64,000 nucleotides of DNA from JAITMY01 sp031553765 (GCA_031553765.1 JAVBKY010000005.1:62001-126000), one strand, 5' to 3'; numbered from the stretch's first letter, positions 32,838 to 41,801 are shown. Program-made: numbers and translations. The notes: generated from the sequence alone by a model not told the origin.

Positions 32838-33425
32838 CTACAAGTTTTCGTCTAATAAATTCAAAATATTTCTAACTCTCGCTTGCTGCAAGTTGTGCCA
32901 ATATTTAAAATTTCCCACATCATCAAAATATTTGATCACTTCTTCACGCTTGATGTTAGTCGGCTTTTGAGAAGTAATTGCGCTGTAAGAAGAATATGGA
33001 TAATTTACGCTATTGGAAAAATTATGCTTAACAGGATTAAGATGAATGTATGCGATTAGTTGTATTAAATAGCCCGAATCATTGACTTTTATTCGTTTTG
33101 GATGCTCTTGAAATAGGCTGCCACGTCGTCCATATGCCTTGTTAATGGCTTGTGTATAAGTGTTGAATAAGTGTGAGAAACCTAAATATGGTTTCTCTCT
33201 CCACCTCTCATTTTCTATTTCTTCTTGTTCTTTTACTCTTACGAGAATGTGAAAATGATTTTTGAGCAAGCAATACGCGTAAACATCGGCAATAGGGAGT
33301 ACATACTTCTGCATTAATTTCAAAAAGTAGATGTAATTCTGCGGCTCCTTGAAAATATCCTCCTTATTATTTCCTCTGTTGAAAATGTGGTAAACGTATC
33401 CGTGTTCAAAAAGTTCGTTTTGCAC
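32838..33425 (-). CDS. REP-associated tyrosine transposase (RAYT, Y1/HUH family)
   Basis: 195 residues of the IS200/REP transposase type. GYVYHIFNRGNNKEDIF near the N-terminus, the HUH metal motif NHFHILV (His57, His59) and a Tyr in LIAYIHLNPVK (Tyr126), the expected nucleophile; SLFQEHPKRI precedes it. All catalytic residues are present, so it could nick single-stranded palindromes. Unlike an IS200 element it is a single-copy gene flanked by two CCCTAACAGGG hairpins (32802, 33451), the hallmark of a RAYT/REP unit. The start is GTG at 33425. It lies between two membrane-protein operons. Confidence 0.9.
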   Translation of the reverse strand: MQNELFEHGYVYHIFNRGNNKEDIFKEPQNYIYFLKLMQKYVLPIADVYAYCLLKNHFHILVRVKEQEEIENERWREKPYLGFSHLFNTYTQAINKAYGRRGSLFQEHPKRIKVNDSGYLIQLIAYIHLNPVKHNFSNSVNYPYSSYSAITSQKPTNIKREEVIKYFDDVGNFKYWHNLQQARVRNILNLLDENL

Positions 33426-33450
33426 CTAAAAACTTTATATAAATTCTGAG

Positions 33451-33490
33451 ACTAACCCTAACAGGGTTCTAAATCCCTGTTAGGGTTAGT
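33451..33490. repeat. Family B hairpin upstream of the RAYT gene
   Basis: ACTAACCCTAACAGGG and CCCTGTTAGGGTTAGT, a perfect 16-bp inverted repeat with an 8-nt loop, 25 bp before the RAYT start codon and 9 bp from the stop of the stomatin-like gene. Confidence 0.92.
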
Positions 33491-33499
33491 CCACCGCTC

Positions 33500-34492
33500 T
33501 TAACTCTTTGTTATTCCCGTCAGCATATCCTTAATGCCACCCACAGAGCTCAATACGCCCGTGGCTTCGTAAGGCATGTAAACCACCTTGTTGTCCTTGC
33601 CCGAGGTGATATCCTTTAATGTCTCAATGTAACGAATGGCAATAAGGTAGTTCATGGGGTCGCCGTTTTTCGATGCCACGGCTTCTGATACTTTGCGAAT
33701 AGCCTCGGCTTCTGCTTCTGCTACGGCAATACGCGCGGCGGCTTCACCCTCGGCGTTAAGTATCTGTGCAGTCTTCTGACCTTCGGCACGGTTGATTTCC
33801 GAAATCTTGAAACCTTCAGCCTCGAGAATTTGCGCTTGCTTCAAACCTTCTGCCTCAAGAATTTTAGCACGACGGTCACGCTCGGCGCGCATTTGCTTTT
33901 CCATCGCGTCGCGAATATCCTTAGGAGGATTGATGTCCTGCAGCTCAACACGGTTAACTTTTACACCCCACTTGTTGGTGGCGTCGTCAAGTATCACGCG
34001 CAGCTTACTGTTAATGGTGTCACGTGAGGTAAGCGTTTCGTCCAAATCCAGCTCACCAATCACGTTACGCAATGTTGTTTGCGTAAGCTTCTCAATAGCC
34101 ATAGGCAGGTTCTCAATTTCGTACAGTGCCTTTACAGGGTCGGTGATTTGGAAGTAGAGTAGGGCGTTGATTTCGGTACCTACGTTGTCGCGGGTAATTA
34201 CGTTTTGCTTGGGGAAATCGTACACCGTTTCACGCAGGTCGATACGTGGACGCTTACGGAAAGCCACCACCGTTTCGCCGTTGTAGCCTTGTAGCGAGTA
34301 TCGCCATGTTATTTCGCGCGGCTTGTCGAATATGGGGATAAGGATGTTGATACCTGAAGTGAGGGTGCGGTCGTAGCGACCCAAACGTTCAACTACAATA
34401 GTTTCGGATTGCTGTACAATCTTGATTCCGGAAAGTACAAACAGCACTGCAAATACGGCAAGTGCGAGTAGGATAATGGTTCCGCCTGTCAT
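33500..34492 (-). CDS. qmcA: Stomatin/QmcA-like SPFH protein
   Basis: 330 residues. An N-terminal membrane segment (about 5-22) and the PHB signature QQSETIVVERLGRYDRTL, ERDRRAKILEAEGLKQAQ and AEAEAEAIRKVSEAV, the coiled part of QmcA/stomatin proteins. The NfeD gene ends 33 bp upstream; SPFH plus NfeD pairs form membrane scaffolds in many bacteria. It is the last gene of its operon, followed by a family B hairpin. Confidence 0.92.
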   Translation of the reverse strand: MTGGTIILLALAVFAVLFVLSGIKIVQQSETIVVERLGRYDRTLTSGINILIPIFDKPREITWRYSLQGYNGETVVAFRKRPRIDLRETVYDFPKQNVITRDNVGTEINALLYFQITDPVKALYEIENLPMAIEKLTQTTLRNVIGELDLDETLTSRDTINSKLRVILDDATNKWGVKVNRVELQDINPPKDIRDAMEKQMRAERDRRAKILEAEGLKQAQILEAEGFKISEINRAEGQKTAQILNAEGEAAARIAVAEAEAEAIRKVSEAVASKNGDPMNYLIAIRYIETLKDITSGKDNKVVYMPYEATGVLSSVGGIKDMLTGITKS

Positions 34493-34525
34493 GATATTTA
34501 GTGATTAGGGGTTAGTGACTAGAGA

Positions 34526-34963
34526 TTAGGGCTTTTTTACTGTGAGAATAACGCTATCAACTTTGGTAATTTCGACTTGCTCGCCTTTTTCAATGGTGGA
34601 GTTATCAAGAGAAATGGCCTTCCAGTCATCGCCGTCAACTACTACGCGACCACCGTTGGCACCGTCAATGCGCTCGCTTACGCGGGCGGTGCGGCCTACC
34701 AGGCTATCTACATTAGTGCGCACATGCTCATTTTTTTTGTAAAAATACTTTTTCATAAATGGGCGAACGCCTACGAATGATGCCAGCGTAGCCAACGAAA
34801 AAAACAGCAATTGCGCAATGGTACCTCCGCCCAGCAGTGCAGTGAGGCTACCCGCCAAACAGCCTATGGCAATGCACGCCATGAAGAAGGAGGGTGCAAA
34901 TATTTCTAAAATGAAAAAGACAACGGCGGCAATCATCCAAAGTTGCCAAACTTCAATACCCAT
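34526..34963 (-). CDS. NfeD family membrane protein (short form)
   Basis: 145 residues. Three membrane segments in the first 75 residues, then a beta-barrel OB-like domain (about 85-143) with LVGRTARVSERIDGANGGRV and DGDDWKAISLDNSTIEKGE. It has no ClpP-like protease domain, so it is the short NfeD type that partners with stomatin. The spacer to qmcA contains a degenerate tandem repeat (GATTAGGGGTTAGTGACTAG). Confidence 0.88.
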   Translation of the reverse strand: MGIEVWQLWMIAAVVFFILEIFAPSFFMACIAIGCLAGSLTALLGGGTIAQLLFFSLATLASFVGVRPFMKKYFYKKNEHVRTNVDSLVGRTARVSERIDGANGGRVVVDGDDWKAISLDNSTIEKGEQVEITKVDSVILTVKKP

Positions 34964-35091
34964 AGCGATTTTGTGTTTAGGTGAATTTGTTTCTTGTAAA
35001 GATAGGAAAAAAAGCCTTTCGCCCGACTATTGACAAAGAGGTGAATTATGAGTATTTTCGTAAGGAAAATAACGAATGCTTTTGCCATATC

Positions 35092-35178
35092 GTCATTGCG
35101 AGCGAAGCGAAGCAATCTCCAGTTGTACTTGGCTTCGCCAAAATTAGAGATTGCTTCGTCGTACCTCCTCGCAATGAC
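35092..35178. repeat. Family A palindromic repeat
   Basis: GTCATTGCGAGCGAAGCGAA at one end and CTCCTCGCAATGAC at the other, with GATTGCTTCGTCGTACC in the right arm. It lies 45 bp upstream of the predicted acpH start. Confidence 0.88.
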
Positions 35179-35223
35179 GCTCTTGGTAAATGTCTGCTTT
35201 TTGAACCTTTGAACCTTGATTTT

Positions 35224-35811
35224 TTGAATTATCTGGCCCATATATTACTTTCGGGGAGTAACGCTCAGCGCCAGCTGGGCGGTTTTATTGCCGATAATGT
35301 AAAGGGTAACCACCTTGAGCGTTTTCCACAGCATGTGCGTGAAGGTATTGTGCTGCACCGCCGTGTGGATGCATTTACCGACGACCATGAGCTGGTGCGC
35401 GAGGCACGAGCGCTTTTACGTCCGTATTTCGGGCGCTACTCGGGCATTTTTCTTGATATTTTTTACGATTATTTTTTGGCAAAAAACTGGCGGCAGTTTT
35501 CTAAAGTGCCGTTACGACTGTTTGCCTACCGTTTTTACGCGGGAATGGTGTGGAACAGGCGTTGGCTACCGCTGTCGGTAAAGGGGTTTTTGTGGCACTT
35601 TATAGGTACCAATCGCCTGTACAAGTATTCCACGCTAAGCGGTGTGCAGCGTGCCTTGTGGATTATGGGCAACTACAGTTCGCTGCCGCAAATGAGTGAG
35701 GAGGCTATACAGATTTTGCTCAAGCATGAGCAGGAGTTGGAGAAGGGATTCTTGAAATTTTTTCCGCAGGTGGAGGAGTTTGCAAAGACATTCACACCCC
35801 CAACCCCCTGA
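35224..35811 (+). CDS. acpH: ACP phosphodiesterase-like protein (DUF479)
   Basis: 195 residues. AcpH removes the 4'-phosphopantetheine group from acyl carrier protein. The family begins MNFLAHL; here MNYLAHILLSG is encoded from a TTG at 35224, and HRRVDAFTDDHELV carries the metal-binding His/Asp. The reading frame stays open 81 codons further up, but that stretch is the translation of a family A repeat and was excluded. The last residues FTPPTP and the stop lie in a family C repeat. Confidence 0.8.
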   Translation: MNYLAHILLSGSNAQRQLGGFIADNVKGNHLERFPQHVREGIVLHRRVDAFTDDHELVREARALLRPYFGRYSGIFLDIFYDYFLAKNWRQFSKVPLRLFAYRFYAGMVWNRRWLPLSVKGFLWHFIGTNRLYKYSTLSGVQRALWIMGNYSSLPQMSEEAIQILLKHEQELEKGFLKFFPQVEEFAKTFTPPTP

Positions 35812-35995
35812 AGGGGGCTATAACATGCTGCGTTTTTCGTTGGCGTCATTGCGAGTGAAGCGCAGCAATCTTATAATTTGCGCCAACGGCGCAACGAAAA
35901 AAGATTGCTTCGTCGTTCCTCCTCGCAATGACGCTTTGAGGCAGAAACTTATATAATCTACTGCGGTTATAGCCCCCTTTAGGGGGTGGGGGGTG
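35794..35995. repeat. Family C MITE-like element split by a family A repeat
   Basis: The ends CACCCCCAACCCCCT...GGGGGCTATAAC (35794-35824) and GGTTATAGCCCCC...GGTGGGGGGTG (35965-35995) are inverted copies. Between them lies a complete family A repeat (35845-35932). Without it the element resembles the 110-bp copy at 58441-58550. Confidence 0.8.
35845..35932. repeat. Family A palindromic repeat nested in a family C element
   Basis: GTCATTGCGAGTGAAGCGCA and CTCCTCGCAATGAC ends, with an inner hairpin TTTGCGCCAACGGCGCAA. Confidence 0.85.
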
Positions 35996-36004
35996 AAAAG
36001 GGGG

Positions 36005-37390
36005 TTAATCGTACCTCGAAACGTCGAGGTTGAGCAGGATGAAAATAAGGATGGTGAACGCCCAAAGTGATGATCCACCGTAACTTATAAATGGAAGGGG
36101 AATGCCCACCACGGGCATGATACCAATGGTCATACCAATGTTGACAAACACGTGAAAGAAAATGATAGCTACCGCACAGTACCCGTATAGTTTGGCAAAA
36201 AGACTCTTCTGACGCTCGGCTACGTTGAGTAGACGCACAAGCAGTAAGAAGTATAGCCCCACTACCACAAACGCACCAATAAAGCCCCACTCTTCGCCCA
36301 CGGTGCAGAAAATAAAGTCGGTAGTTTGCTCCGGTACAAAATTTCCTTGGGTTTGCGCACCTTCCAGAAATCCTTTCCCAGTAAAACCTCCGGAACCAAT
36401 AGCTACTTTTGACTGGTGTACGTTATAGCCCCAACCCTTCAAGTCTGACTCTATGCCCAACAAGTCGTTAATACGGCGACGCTGGTGCTCCTGTAGCACG
36501 TTGTCAAATACGTAGTCCACTGAGTAACTTGCGCCAATGGAAACGGCAAAGAATCCAATAATAAGAAAGAGGTATTTCAGCTTGCGCCAAAATGCGTAAA
36601 TCAAGGCAAAGGGTATAATAAATCCATGGGCAATAAGCAGCGCCTCAAATAATGAAAATTCAATATCAAGCATAGCCAGCCCAAAGTGCAACACCAGCGT
36701 GATAACAGTAATGATGGCAATAATAATGAATCCTAATTTATACTGCTTGCTGATGGACATAAATATGGAGATGCAAAGCAGTCCCATAAGTATAATAATG
36801 GTGTAAGGTTCTACCAGCAGTGATAGAATGAAGAGAAATACAAGGAAAATGCACGATACAACAATCCAAGGCTTGAGTCCTCCGCGATAAAGTACAATAA
36901 TGAATGAGGAAAATACAAGCGCTGATCCCGTATCATGTTGTCCAAGTGTAAGTGCAAAAGGAAGAATAATAACAAAAAAAGCGTGTAGAAAATTCCTGAA
37001 GTTATTTATCCTAAATCCGTGTACGCTCATGACTTTGGCTAACAGTAGGGCTGTAGCTACCTTCATAAACTCTACCGTTTGAATACCCACCGGACCAAAC
37101 GAAAGCCACGATTTATTGCCGTTGATTTCCTTGCCAAAAATGAGCGTTGCCACCATAAGTAGCAGCATAAATATGTAGAAAAATCCGGTAAAAATGTCGT
37201 AAAAACGATTTTCGATAACCATAACTGCAATAGCTATAATAGCCGCCACACCCACCCATATCATCTGTTGTCCGCTACGGCTGGTAAAGTCAAATAAGTT
37301 GGGATGCTCCTCGCTGAATCCGGCAGCGTAAACGCTCATTATGCCAATGAGCATAAGTGCTATCCAAATAAGGACAACACCCCAATCCAT
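36005..37390 (-). CDS. rodA: Rod-shape glycosyltransferase RodA
   Basis: 461 residues with about ten membrane segments. SEDS-family signatures: NGNKSWLSFGPVGIQTVEFM, QHDTGSALVFSSF and IPLPFISYGGSS near the C-terminus. RodA polymerises lipid II glycan strands with PBP2 in the elongasome. The ATG at 37390 (MDWGVVLIW) is preferred to an upstream TTG that overlaps the PBP2 gene. Last gene of the mre operon. Confidence 0.95.
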   Translation of the reverse strand: MDWGVVLIWIALMLIGIMSVYAAGFSEEHPNLFDFTSRSGQQMIWVGVAAIIAIAVMVIENRFYDIFTGFFYIFMLLLMVATLIFGKEINGNKSWLSFGPVGIQTVEFMKVATALLLAKVMSVHGFRINNFRNFLHAFFVIILPFALTLGQHDTGSALVFSSFIIVLYRGGLKPWIVVSCIFLVFLFILSLLVEPYTIIILMGLLCISIFMSISKQYKLGFIIIAIITVITLVLHFGLAMLDIEFSLFEALLIAHGFIIPFALIYAFWRKLKYLFLIIGFFAVSIGASYSVDYVFDNVLQEHQRRRINDLLGIESDLKGWGYNVHQSKVAIGSGGFTGKGFLEGAQTQGNFVPEQTTDFIFCTVGEEWGFIGAFVVVGLYFLLLVRLLNVAERQKSLFAKLYGYCAVAIIFFHVFVNIGMTIGIMPVVGIPLPFISYGGSSLWAFTILIFILLNLDVSRYD

Positions 37391-37403
37391 TTTGTGTAAT
37401 ATT

Positions 37404-39269
37404 CTACTGCTTCTTTGCTGCAACGCCGTAGGTATTATTGTTCTGAGGTAATAGATTGCCGTTCATTACGTAGCTCTCGAGCCACGTGCGTGAAACGCTC
37501 TTCTTTAAATATTTTTCAACCATAAGGCTGGCCGTGGGCGCTGCCCACGTGGCACCCGCACCGCCGTTCTCTACGTATACAGCAAGGGCAATTTTTGGAT
37601 CATCCTTAGGTGCAAAACAAATGAAAACGGAGTGATCTTTTCCGTGCGGATTTTGTGCTGTGCCCGTTTTGCCACAAATATCAATATCAGCTATCTTAGC
37701 TATGCGTGCTGTACCTCCTGCCTCGCTGTTTACCGCAAGGTACATACCCTCTACTACGGGAGCAAAGTGCTCAAAATTAACAGTAGTGGTATGCGCCGTC
37801 GTAAAGCGCTTATTCGGTTCTTGACCTTGAATGCTTTTGGCTACGTGAGGGGTGTAGTAAAAACCGCGATTGGCAATGGTAGCAGCCAAGTTGGCCATGT
37901 GAAGAGGTGTAACACCCAACTCTCCTTGACCAATGGAGAGTGATATGATGCTGGCTGATTTCCATCGACTCACGCCGTGCATACGGTCGTAGGTGGCTGC
38001 TGTAGGTAGCAATCCGCGCAGCTCGTTAGGTATGTCCGAATCAAGCCTTTTCCCTATACCAAAACTCTCCACGTGCTTACGCCATGCGGAGAAGCCGGCC
38101 TGTGGGCTGCCGAATTCAGGCTTGTCAATTATGCCGCGGAAAGTGTGACAGTAGTAGGCGTTACACGATACTTGCAGCGACTGTGGCAGGTTTACGGGTG
38201 AGAAGTGGTGGTGACAACCAACTTTTTTATTGCCAAAGTAGTAACCTCCATCGCAGGTGTGCTTGGTGTTCACTGAAACAGTTCCCTCTTGAAGGGCAAT
38301 TAACGCATTGATACATTTAAAGATAGAGCCGGGAGGATATTGCGCCATTACCGCACGGTTAAACAGCGGTTTTAGCGGATCAATACTCAATGCGCCACGC
38401 TCGCTTGCTCGATGCACATCAATAAATAGTTCGGGGTCAAAGTTGGGCGAAGATACCAGCGTGAGAATCTCACCGGTGCTTGGCTCAATAGCGACAATGC
38501 TGCCGATTTTGTTTTGCATCAGCTGCTCGCCATACTCCTGCAGTTCGGCATCAATGGTGCATACAATGTCGGAGCCGGGAATAGCAACTGTGTCATAAAT
38601 ACCACCTGCGTATGATTCGCGTACGCGGTTGTATGCATCGCGGCGGTAAATGGTTATACCGCGCTTCCCGCGAAGTGCCATTTCGTACGAGCGCTCAATG
38701 CCAATTTTACCCATGTAGCTACCTTGTACATAGAATGGATCGGTAGAAATGGTAGCGGTATCGGCTTCGCCAATATAACCAATAAGATTGCCTGCCAACT
38801 TGCGTGGATAGGAGCGAATGCTTCGTGCTTGCGCGTAAAATCCGGGAAATTTGAACCATTTTTCTTGTAGTAAGGCAAGCGCCTCGCTCGAAACTTGCCT
38901 GCGGAAAAGAGCCGGTTGGTAAGCTGCCGTTTTTTTTGCTTTAGCCTTAATACCGTTCAGTGTGGTGAGAATTTGCTCCTCAGTCATGCCTAACACACTT
39001 GCTAAAGCGGTAGTGTCAAAGGCTGCAAGTTCGCGCGGTATTACTGTAATATCGTATACCGTTTGATTGCCCACCAGCAGCGTACCGTTGCGGTCAAAAA
39101 TAAGACCACGCGCAGGGTATTGGATTTCCTGGCGCATAGTGTTCTGATTGGCAGTACGCTTGTAGTAGCTGTCTACAATTTGTATGTAAAAGAGCCGCCC
39201 AAGTATAATGGCAAACACTAGAAGAAAAAATCCAATGATATATATTTTTCTATTGGCAAATTCGTTCAC
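37404..39269 (-). CDS. mrdA: Penicillin-binding protein 2
   Basis: 621 residues. One N-terminal membrane segment (about 8-26), a dimerisation domain (about 45-230) and a transpeptidase domain with PPGSIFKC (active-site Ser of SxxK), SCNAYYC (SxN) and CGKTGTAQNPHG (KTG). It cross-links peptidoglycan with RodA during elongation. The GTG start overlaps the mreD stop by one base. Cysteines next to SxxK and SxN are slightly unusual. Confidence 0.96.
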   Translation of the reverse strand: MNEFANRKIYIIGFFLLVFAIILGRLFYIQIVDSYYKRTANQNTMRQEIQYPARGLIFDRNGTLLVGNQTVYDITVIPRELAAFDTTALASVLGMTEEQILTTLNGIKAKAKKTAAYQPALFRRQVSSEALALLQEKWFKFPGFYAQARSIRSYPRKLAGNLIGYIGEADTATISTDPFYVQGSYMGKIGIERSYEMALRGKRGITIYRRDAYNRVRESYAGGIYDTVAIPGSDIVCTIDAELQEYGEQLMQNKIGSIVAIEPSTGEILTLVSSPNFDPELFIDVHRASERGALSIDPLKPLFNRAVMAQYPPGSIFKCINALIALQEGTVSVNTKHTCDGGYYFGNKKVGCHHHFSPVNLPQSLQVSCNAYYCHTFRGIIDKPEFGSPQAGFSAWRKHVESFGIGKRLDSDIPNELRGLLPTAATYDRMHGVSRWKSASIISLSIGQGELGVTPLHMANLAATIANRGFYYTPHVAKSIQGQEPNKRFTTAHTTTVNFEHFAPVVEGMYLAVNSEAGGTARIAKIADIDICGKTGTAQNPHGKDHSVFICFAPKDDPKIALAVYVENGGAGATWAAPTASLMVEKYLKKSVSRTWLESYVMNGNLLPQNNNTYGVAAKKQ

Positions 39270-39799
39270 TATCGGTAGTGTTTGACTGTTTTTTCAACAA
39301 GAAGTTCCAATGCTACCATTAGTAGTGTACTGGCAATGGAACTTAGCAGTGCGCGGAGTATGGTGTAGTAAAATTCGTGTAGTGTAAATGCTTCGAGAAA
39401 GCACAGCGCTAAATGAAAAATAAAAGTAAGTGAGAAGGTGTAGGACAAAAACTGGGCCCACCCTAGCATGTATATAGTGGGGTGTGTACCTTTGTCGCGT
39501 TGCTCGCGATTAAGCAGCAACTTCAAAGCTGTGGGGCGAAGGAAGGCTATAAGTACGCAGGCCGCAGTATTAATGCCTAATGTACCTGATAAAAGATCAA
39601 CGGAAAGCCCCAATGCGAATGCGGTGAATTGTAACTTAACCGGTGGAGTGTCCACGGTCATAAATAGTAAAAAAATGATGTAAGCAGAGGGCGCAACAAA
39701 AGCATCGAGCAACCCGCGTAGCTGAATATTATTAAACAAGAATACCTGCGCAACGACAAGCAGCGCTGCTACCAACACGTTTTGTAGCGTTTTGTTCAT
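39269..39799 (-). CDS. mreD: Rod-shape-determining membrane protein MreD
   Basis: 176 residues, four to five membrane segments, of low sequence conservation, as usual for MreD. Identification rests on size, topology, the position between mreC and mrdA, and LFMTVDTPPVKLQFTAFALG with FALGLSVDLLSGT. It overlaps mreC by 4 bp and mrdA by 1 bp. Confidence 0.9.
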   Translation of the reverse strand: MNKTLQNVLVAALLVVAQVFLFNNIQLRGLLDAFVAPSAYIIFLLFMTVDTPPVKLQFTAFALGLSVDLLSGTLGINTAACVLIAFLRPTALKLLLNREQRDKGTHPTIYMLGWAQFLSYTFSLTFIFHLALCFLEAFTLHEFYYTILRALLSSIASTLLMVALELLVEKTVKHYR

Positions 39800-40623
39800 C
39801 GTGATTCAAATCTTTTTTCGAGCTCTTTTCGCTCAGTATAGTCTACGAATTTCACCACATTTACGTAGCGCAACTTTTTAAAATCAGTCTCCAACCGCAC
39901 GCGTACTTCGTGAAAATTTCCCTTTTTAGTTTTATAGGAAACTACCGTTCCTATAACAATCCCCTCGGGGAACATGGCAGAGTAACCGCTGGTTTCAATT
40001 GTATCGCCCACAACAATTTCTGCGTGTTGTGGTACCTCCGCTAGTATGGCCTCGCGATAACTTACTCCATCCCACATTAACGTTCCGAGGTAGCCCGTGC
40101 GCTTTAGCCTGGCGCTGATTTTAAAGTCGCGGTTGAGTAGCGACATTACAGTGGCGTAATGCGCCGAGGTGTTAATTACCACGCCTATCACGCCATTGTC
40201 GGTTACCACACCCATTTCAGGAGTGATGTTGTGCCATTCACCTACGTTAAGTACAAGGTAGTTGTTTTGCTTGTTGGTGGTGCTATTTACTACCTTGGCC
40301 GGAATGTAGCTGTACAACTTCCCTGTACGCTGGTCAAGATGCGTGCTGCTGCGCATAGTGTCCAGGTTTTGGTATTGCTCAAGCATGTTGCGCAACTTCG
40401 CATTTTCTCTTGCCAGCGCGTCATTTGTACCTCTCAGTGATATGTAGCCAGTGGCTTTCCCCAGCATGTTGTAGTAGTGACCTTGCGCTTTCTGCACTGC
40501 ACTGTACATTTGTGTTCGCTGGTAGTAAGAATTGTGCGAGAGCAGCACGAACGCTATACTTTCCAACAGAAGAAAAAGTATAAATCCGTGGTAGCGAATT
40601 AAGAATTTTAGCAGGTTGCCCAT
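39796..40623 (-). CDS. mreC: Rod-shape-determining protein MreC
   Basis: 275 residues. An N-terminal membrane segment (about 12-30), a short coiled coil (about 55-90, LRGTNDALARENAKLRNMLE), and a periplasmic beta domain with VNSTTNKQNNYLVLNVG and SARLKRTGYLGTLMWDG. It links MreB to the periplasmic elongation enzymes. Confidence 0.95.
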   Translation of the reverse strand: MGNLLKFLIRYHGFILFLLLESIAFVLLSHNSYYQRTQMYSAVQKAQGHYYNMLGKATGYISLRGTNDALARENAKLRNMLEQYQNLDTMRSSTHLDQRTGKLYSYIPAKVVNSTTNKQNNYLVLNVGEWHNITPEMGVVTDNGVIGVVINTSAHYATVMSLLNRDFKISARLKRTGYLGTLMWDGVSYREAILAEVPQHAEIVVGDTIETSGYSAMFPEGIVIGTVVSYKTKKGNFHEVRVRLETDFKKLRYVNVVKFVDYTERKELEKRFESR

Positions 40624-40668
40624 GGCGCAAATACGTGGGAGAAGTTTGAATATCCCGCCTCGCGCGCT

Positions 40669-40752
40669 GTCATGCTGAGCCTGTCAAAGCATGCGGGGAG
40701 GGTAGATTCATTATGTTGCCAACGTCGTACCCCTCGACAGGCTCAGGGTGAC
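40669..40752. repeat. Palindromic repeat of the GTCATGCTGAGCCTGTC type
   Basis: GTCATGCTGAGCCTGTC and GACAGGCTCAGGGTGAC are inverted ends of an 84-bp element between mreB and mreC. It is related in length and ends (GTCAT...GTGAC) to family A but has its own core. The mre operon is transcribed through it. Confidence 0.82.
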
Positions 40753-40777
40753 AACGCACAGGAGCATTGCTCCTTAT

Positions 40778-41800
40778 TTACCTCATCAAGAATGAGAAGT
40801 TACCAATGTTCTTAAGTGCAATACCCGTACCGCGAGCCACTGCGTGTAGGGGATCTTCCACTACGTGGAAGGGGATGTTAATTTTCTCTGCAAGGCGCTT
40901 ATCTAAGCCGCGTAGTAACGCCCCGCCACCGGTGAGGTACACGCCTTTGGTAACTACGTCGGCGTAAAGTTCAGGAGGCGTCTGCTCCAGCACAGCAAGT
41001 ATTCCGCTTTCAATCTTTGAAATTGAGCGGTCGAGACTAAAAGAGACTTCCTGATAAGAAATGGGAACCTCAATGGGCAAGGCCGTCATAAGGTTAGGTC
41101 CGCGAACAGTAAAATCCTCGGGAGGAGTATCAAGATCGTTAAGCGCGCTACCTACCTTAATTTTAATATCCTCAGCAGTACGCTCTCCAATCTTAATATT
41201 ATGCTGGTGGCGCATATAAGTTTGAATGTCGGAGGTAAACACGTCACCGGCAATGCGTACACTCTTATTACATACAATACCACCTAGCGCAATTACAGCA
41301 ATCTCGGTAGTACCACCCCCTATGTCCACAATCATATTTCCCTCGGGTGCCTCTACGTCGAGGCCAATACCAAGTGCGGCTGCCATGGGCTCATAAATCA
41401 TGTATACATCTTGTCCGCCTGCGTGTTCGGCAGAATCACGCACGGCGCGAATCTCAACTTCGGTGCTACCCGAAGGTATACACACCACAATACGTAATGA
41501 GGGTTTGAATAGACGGCGACCTGTATTAATTTTTTTGATCATTCCGCGAATCATCTGCTCAGCAGCGTTGAAATCGGCTATAACCCCATCGCGTAGCGGA
41601 CGCACAGTCTTAATACTTTCGTGCGTTTTTCCGTGCATTTGTCGCGCCAACTCACCCACTGCAATCAACTTGCCGGTGTTTTGGTCAATAGCCACAATGG
41701 AGGGCTCGTCTACCACAATACGGTCATCGTGAATAATTACGGTGTTGGCCGTTCCCAAGTCCATGGCCAACTCTTGCGTAAAGAATGAAAAAAGTCCCAT
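40778..41800 (-). CDS. mreB: Rod-shape-determining protein MreB
   Basis: 340 residues, the actin-like filament protein that positions cell-wall growth. DLGTANTVIIHDDRIVVDEP is the phosphate 1 loop, MIVDIGGGTTEIAVIALGG the phosphate 2 loop, and LTGGGALLRGLDKRL the adenosine site. An N-terminal MGLFSFFTQEL amphipathic start can bind membrane. Between it and purH lies a 14-bp tandem duplication. Confidence 0.97.
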   Translation of the reverse strand: MGLFSFFTQELAMDLGTANTVIIHDDRIVVDEPSIVAIDQNTGKLIAVGELARQMHGKTHESIKTVRPLRDGVIADFNAAEQMIRGMIKKINTGRRLFKPSLRIVVCIPSGSTEVEIRAVRDSAEHAGGQDVYMIYEPMAAALGIGLDVEAPEGNMIVDIGGGTTEIAVIALGGIVCNKSVRIAGDVFTSDIQTYMRHQHNIKIGERTAEDIKIKVGSALNDLDTPPEDFTVRGPNLMTALPIEVPISYQEVSFSLDRSISKIESGILAVLEQTPPELYADVVTKGVYLTGGGALLRGLDKRLAEKINIPFHVVEDPLHAVARGTGIALKNIGNFSFLMR

Positions 41801-41801
41801 T

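Noticed and set aside
32802..33490. Ordinary IS200 insertion sequence
   Set aside because: No left and right end structures of IS200 and no duplicated copy; flanking symmetric hairpins fit a RAYT unit better.
34933..35241. 102-codon frame on the minus strand, and the upstream extension of acpH on the plus strand
   Set aside because: Both run through a family A repeat (AKQS/GGTTKQS-type sequence). They reflect the palindrome being open in several frames.
36140..36160. AACACGTGAAAG, partly like a parS site
   Set aside because: Only half of the TGTTTCACGTGAAACA palindrome matches and it lies inside rodA. No complete parS was seen in the window.
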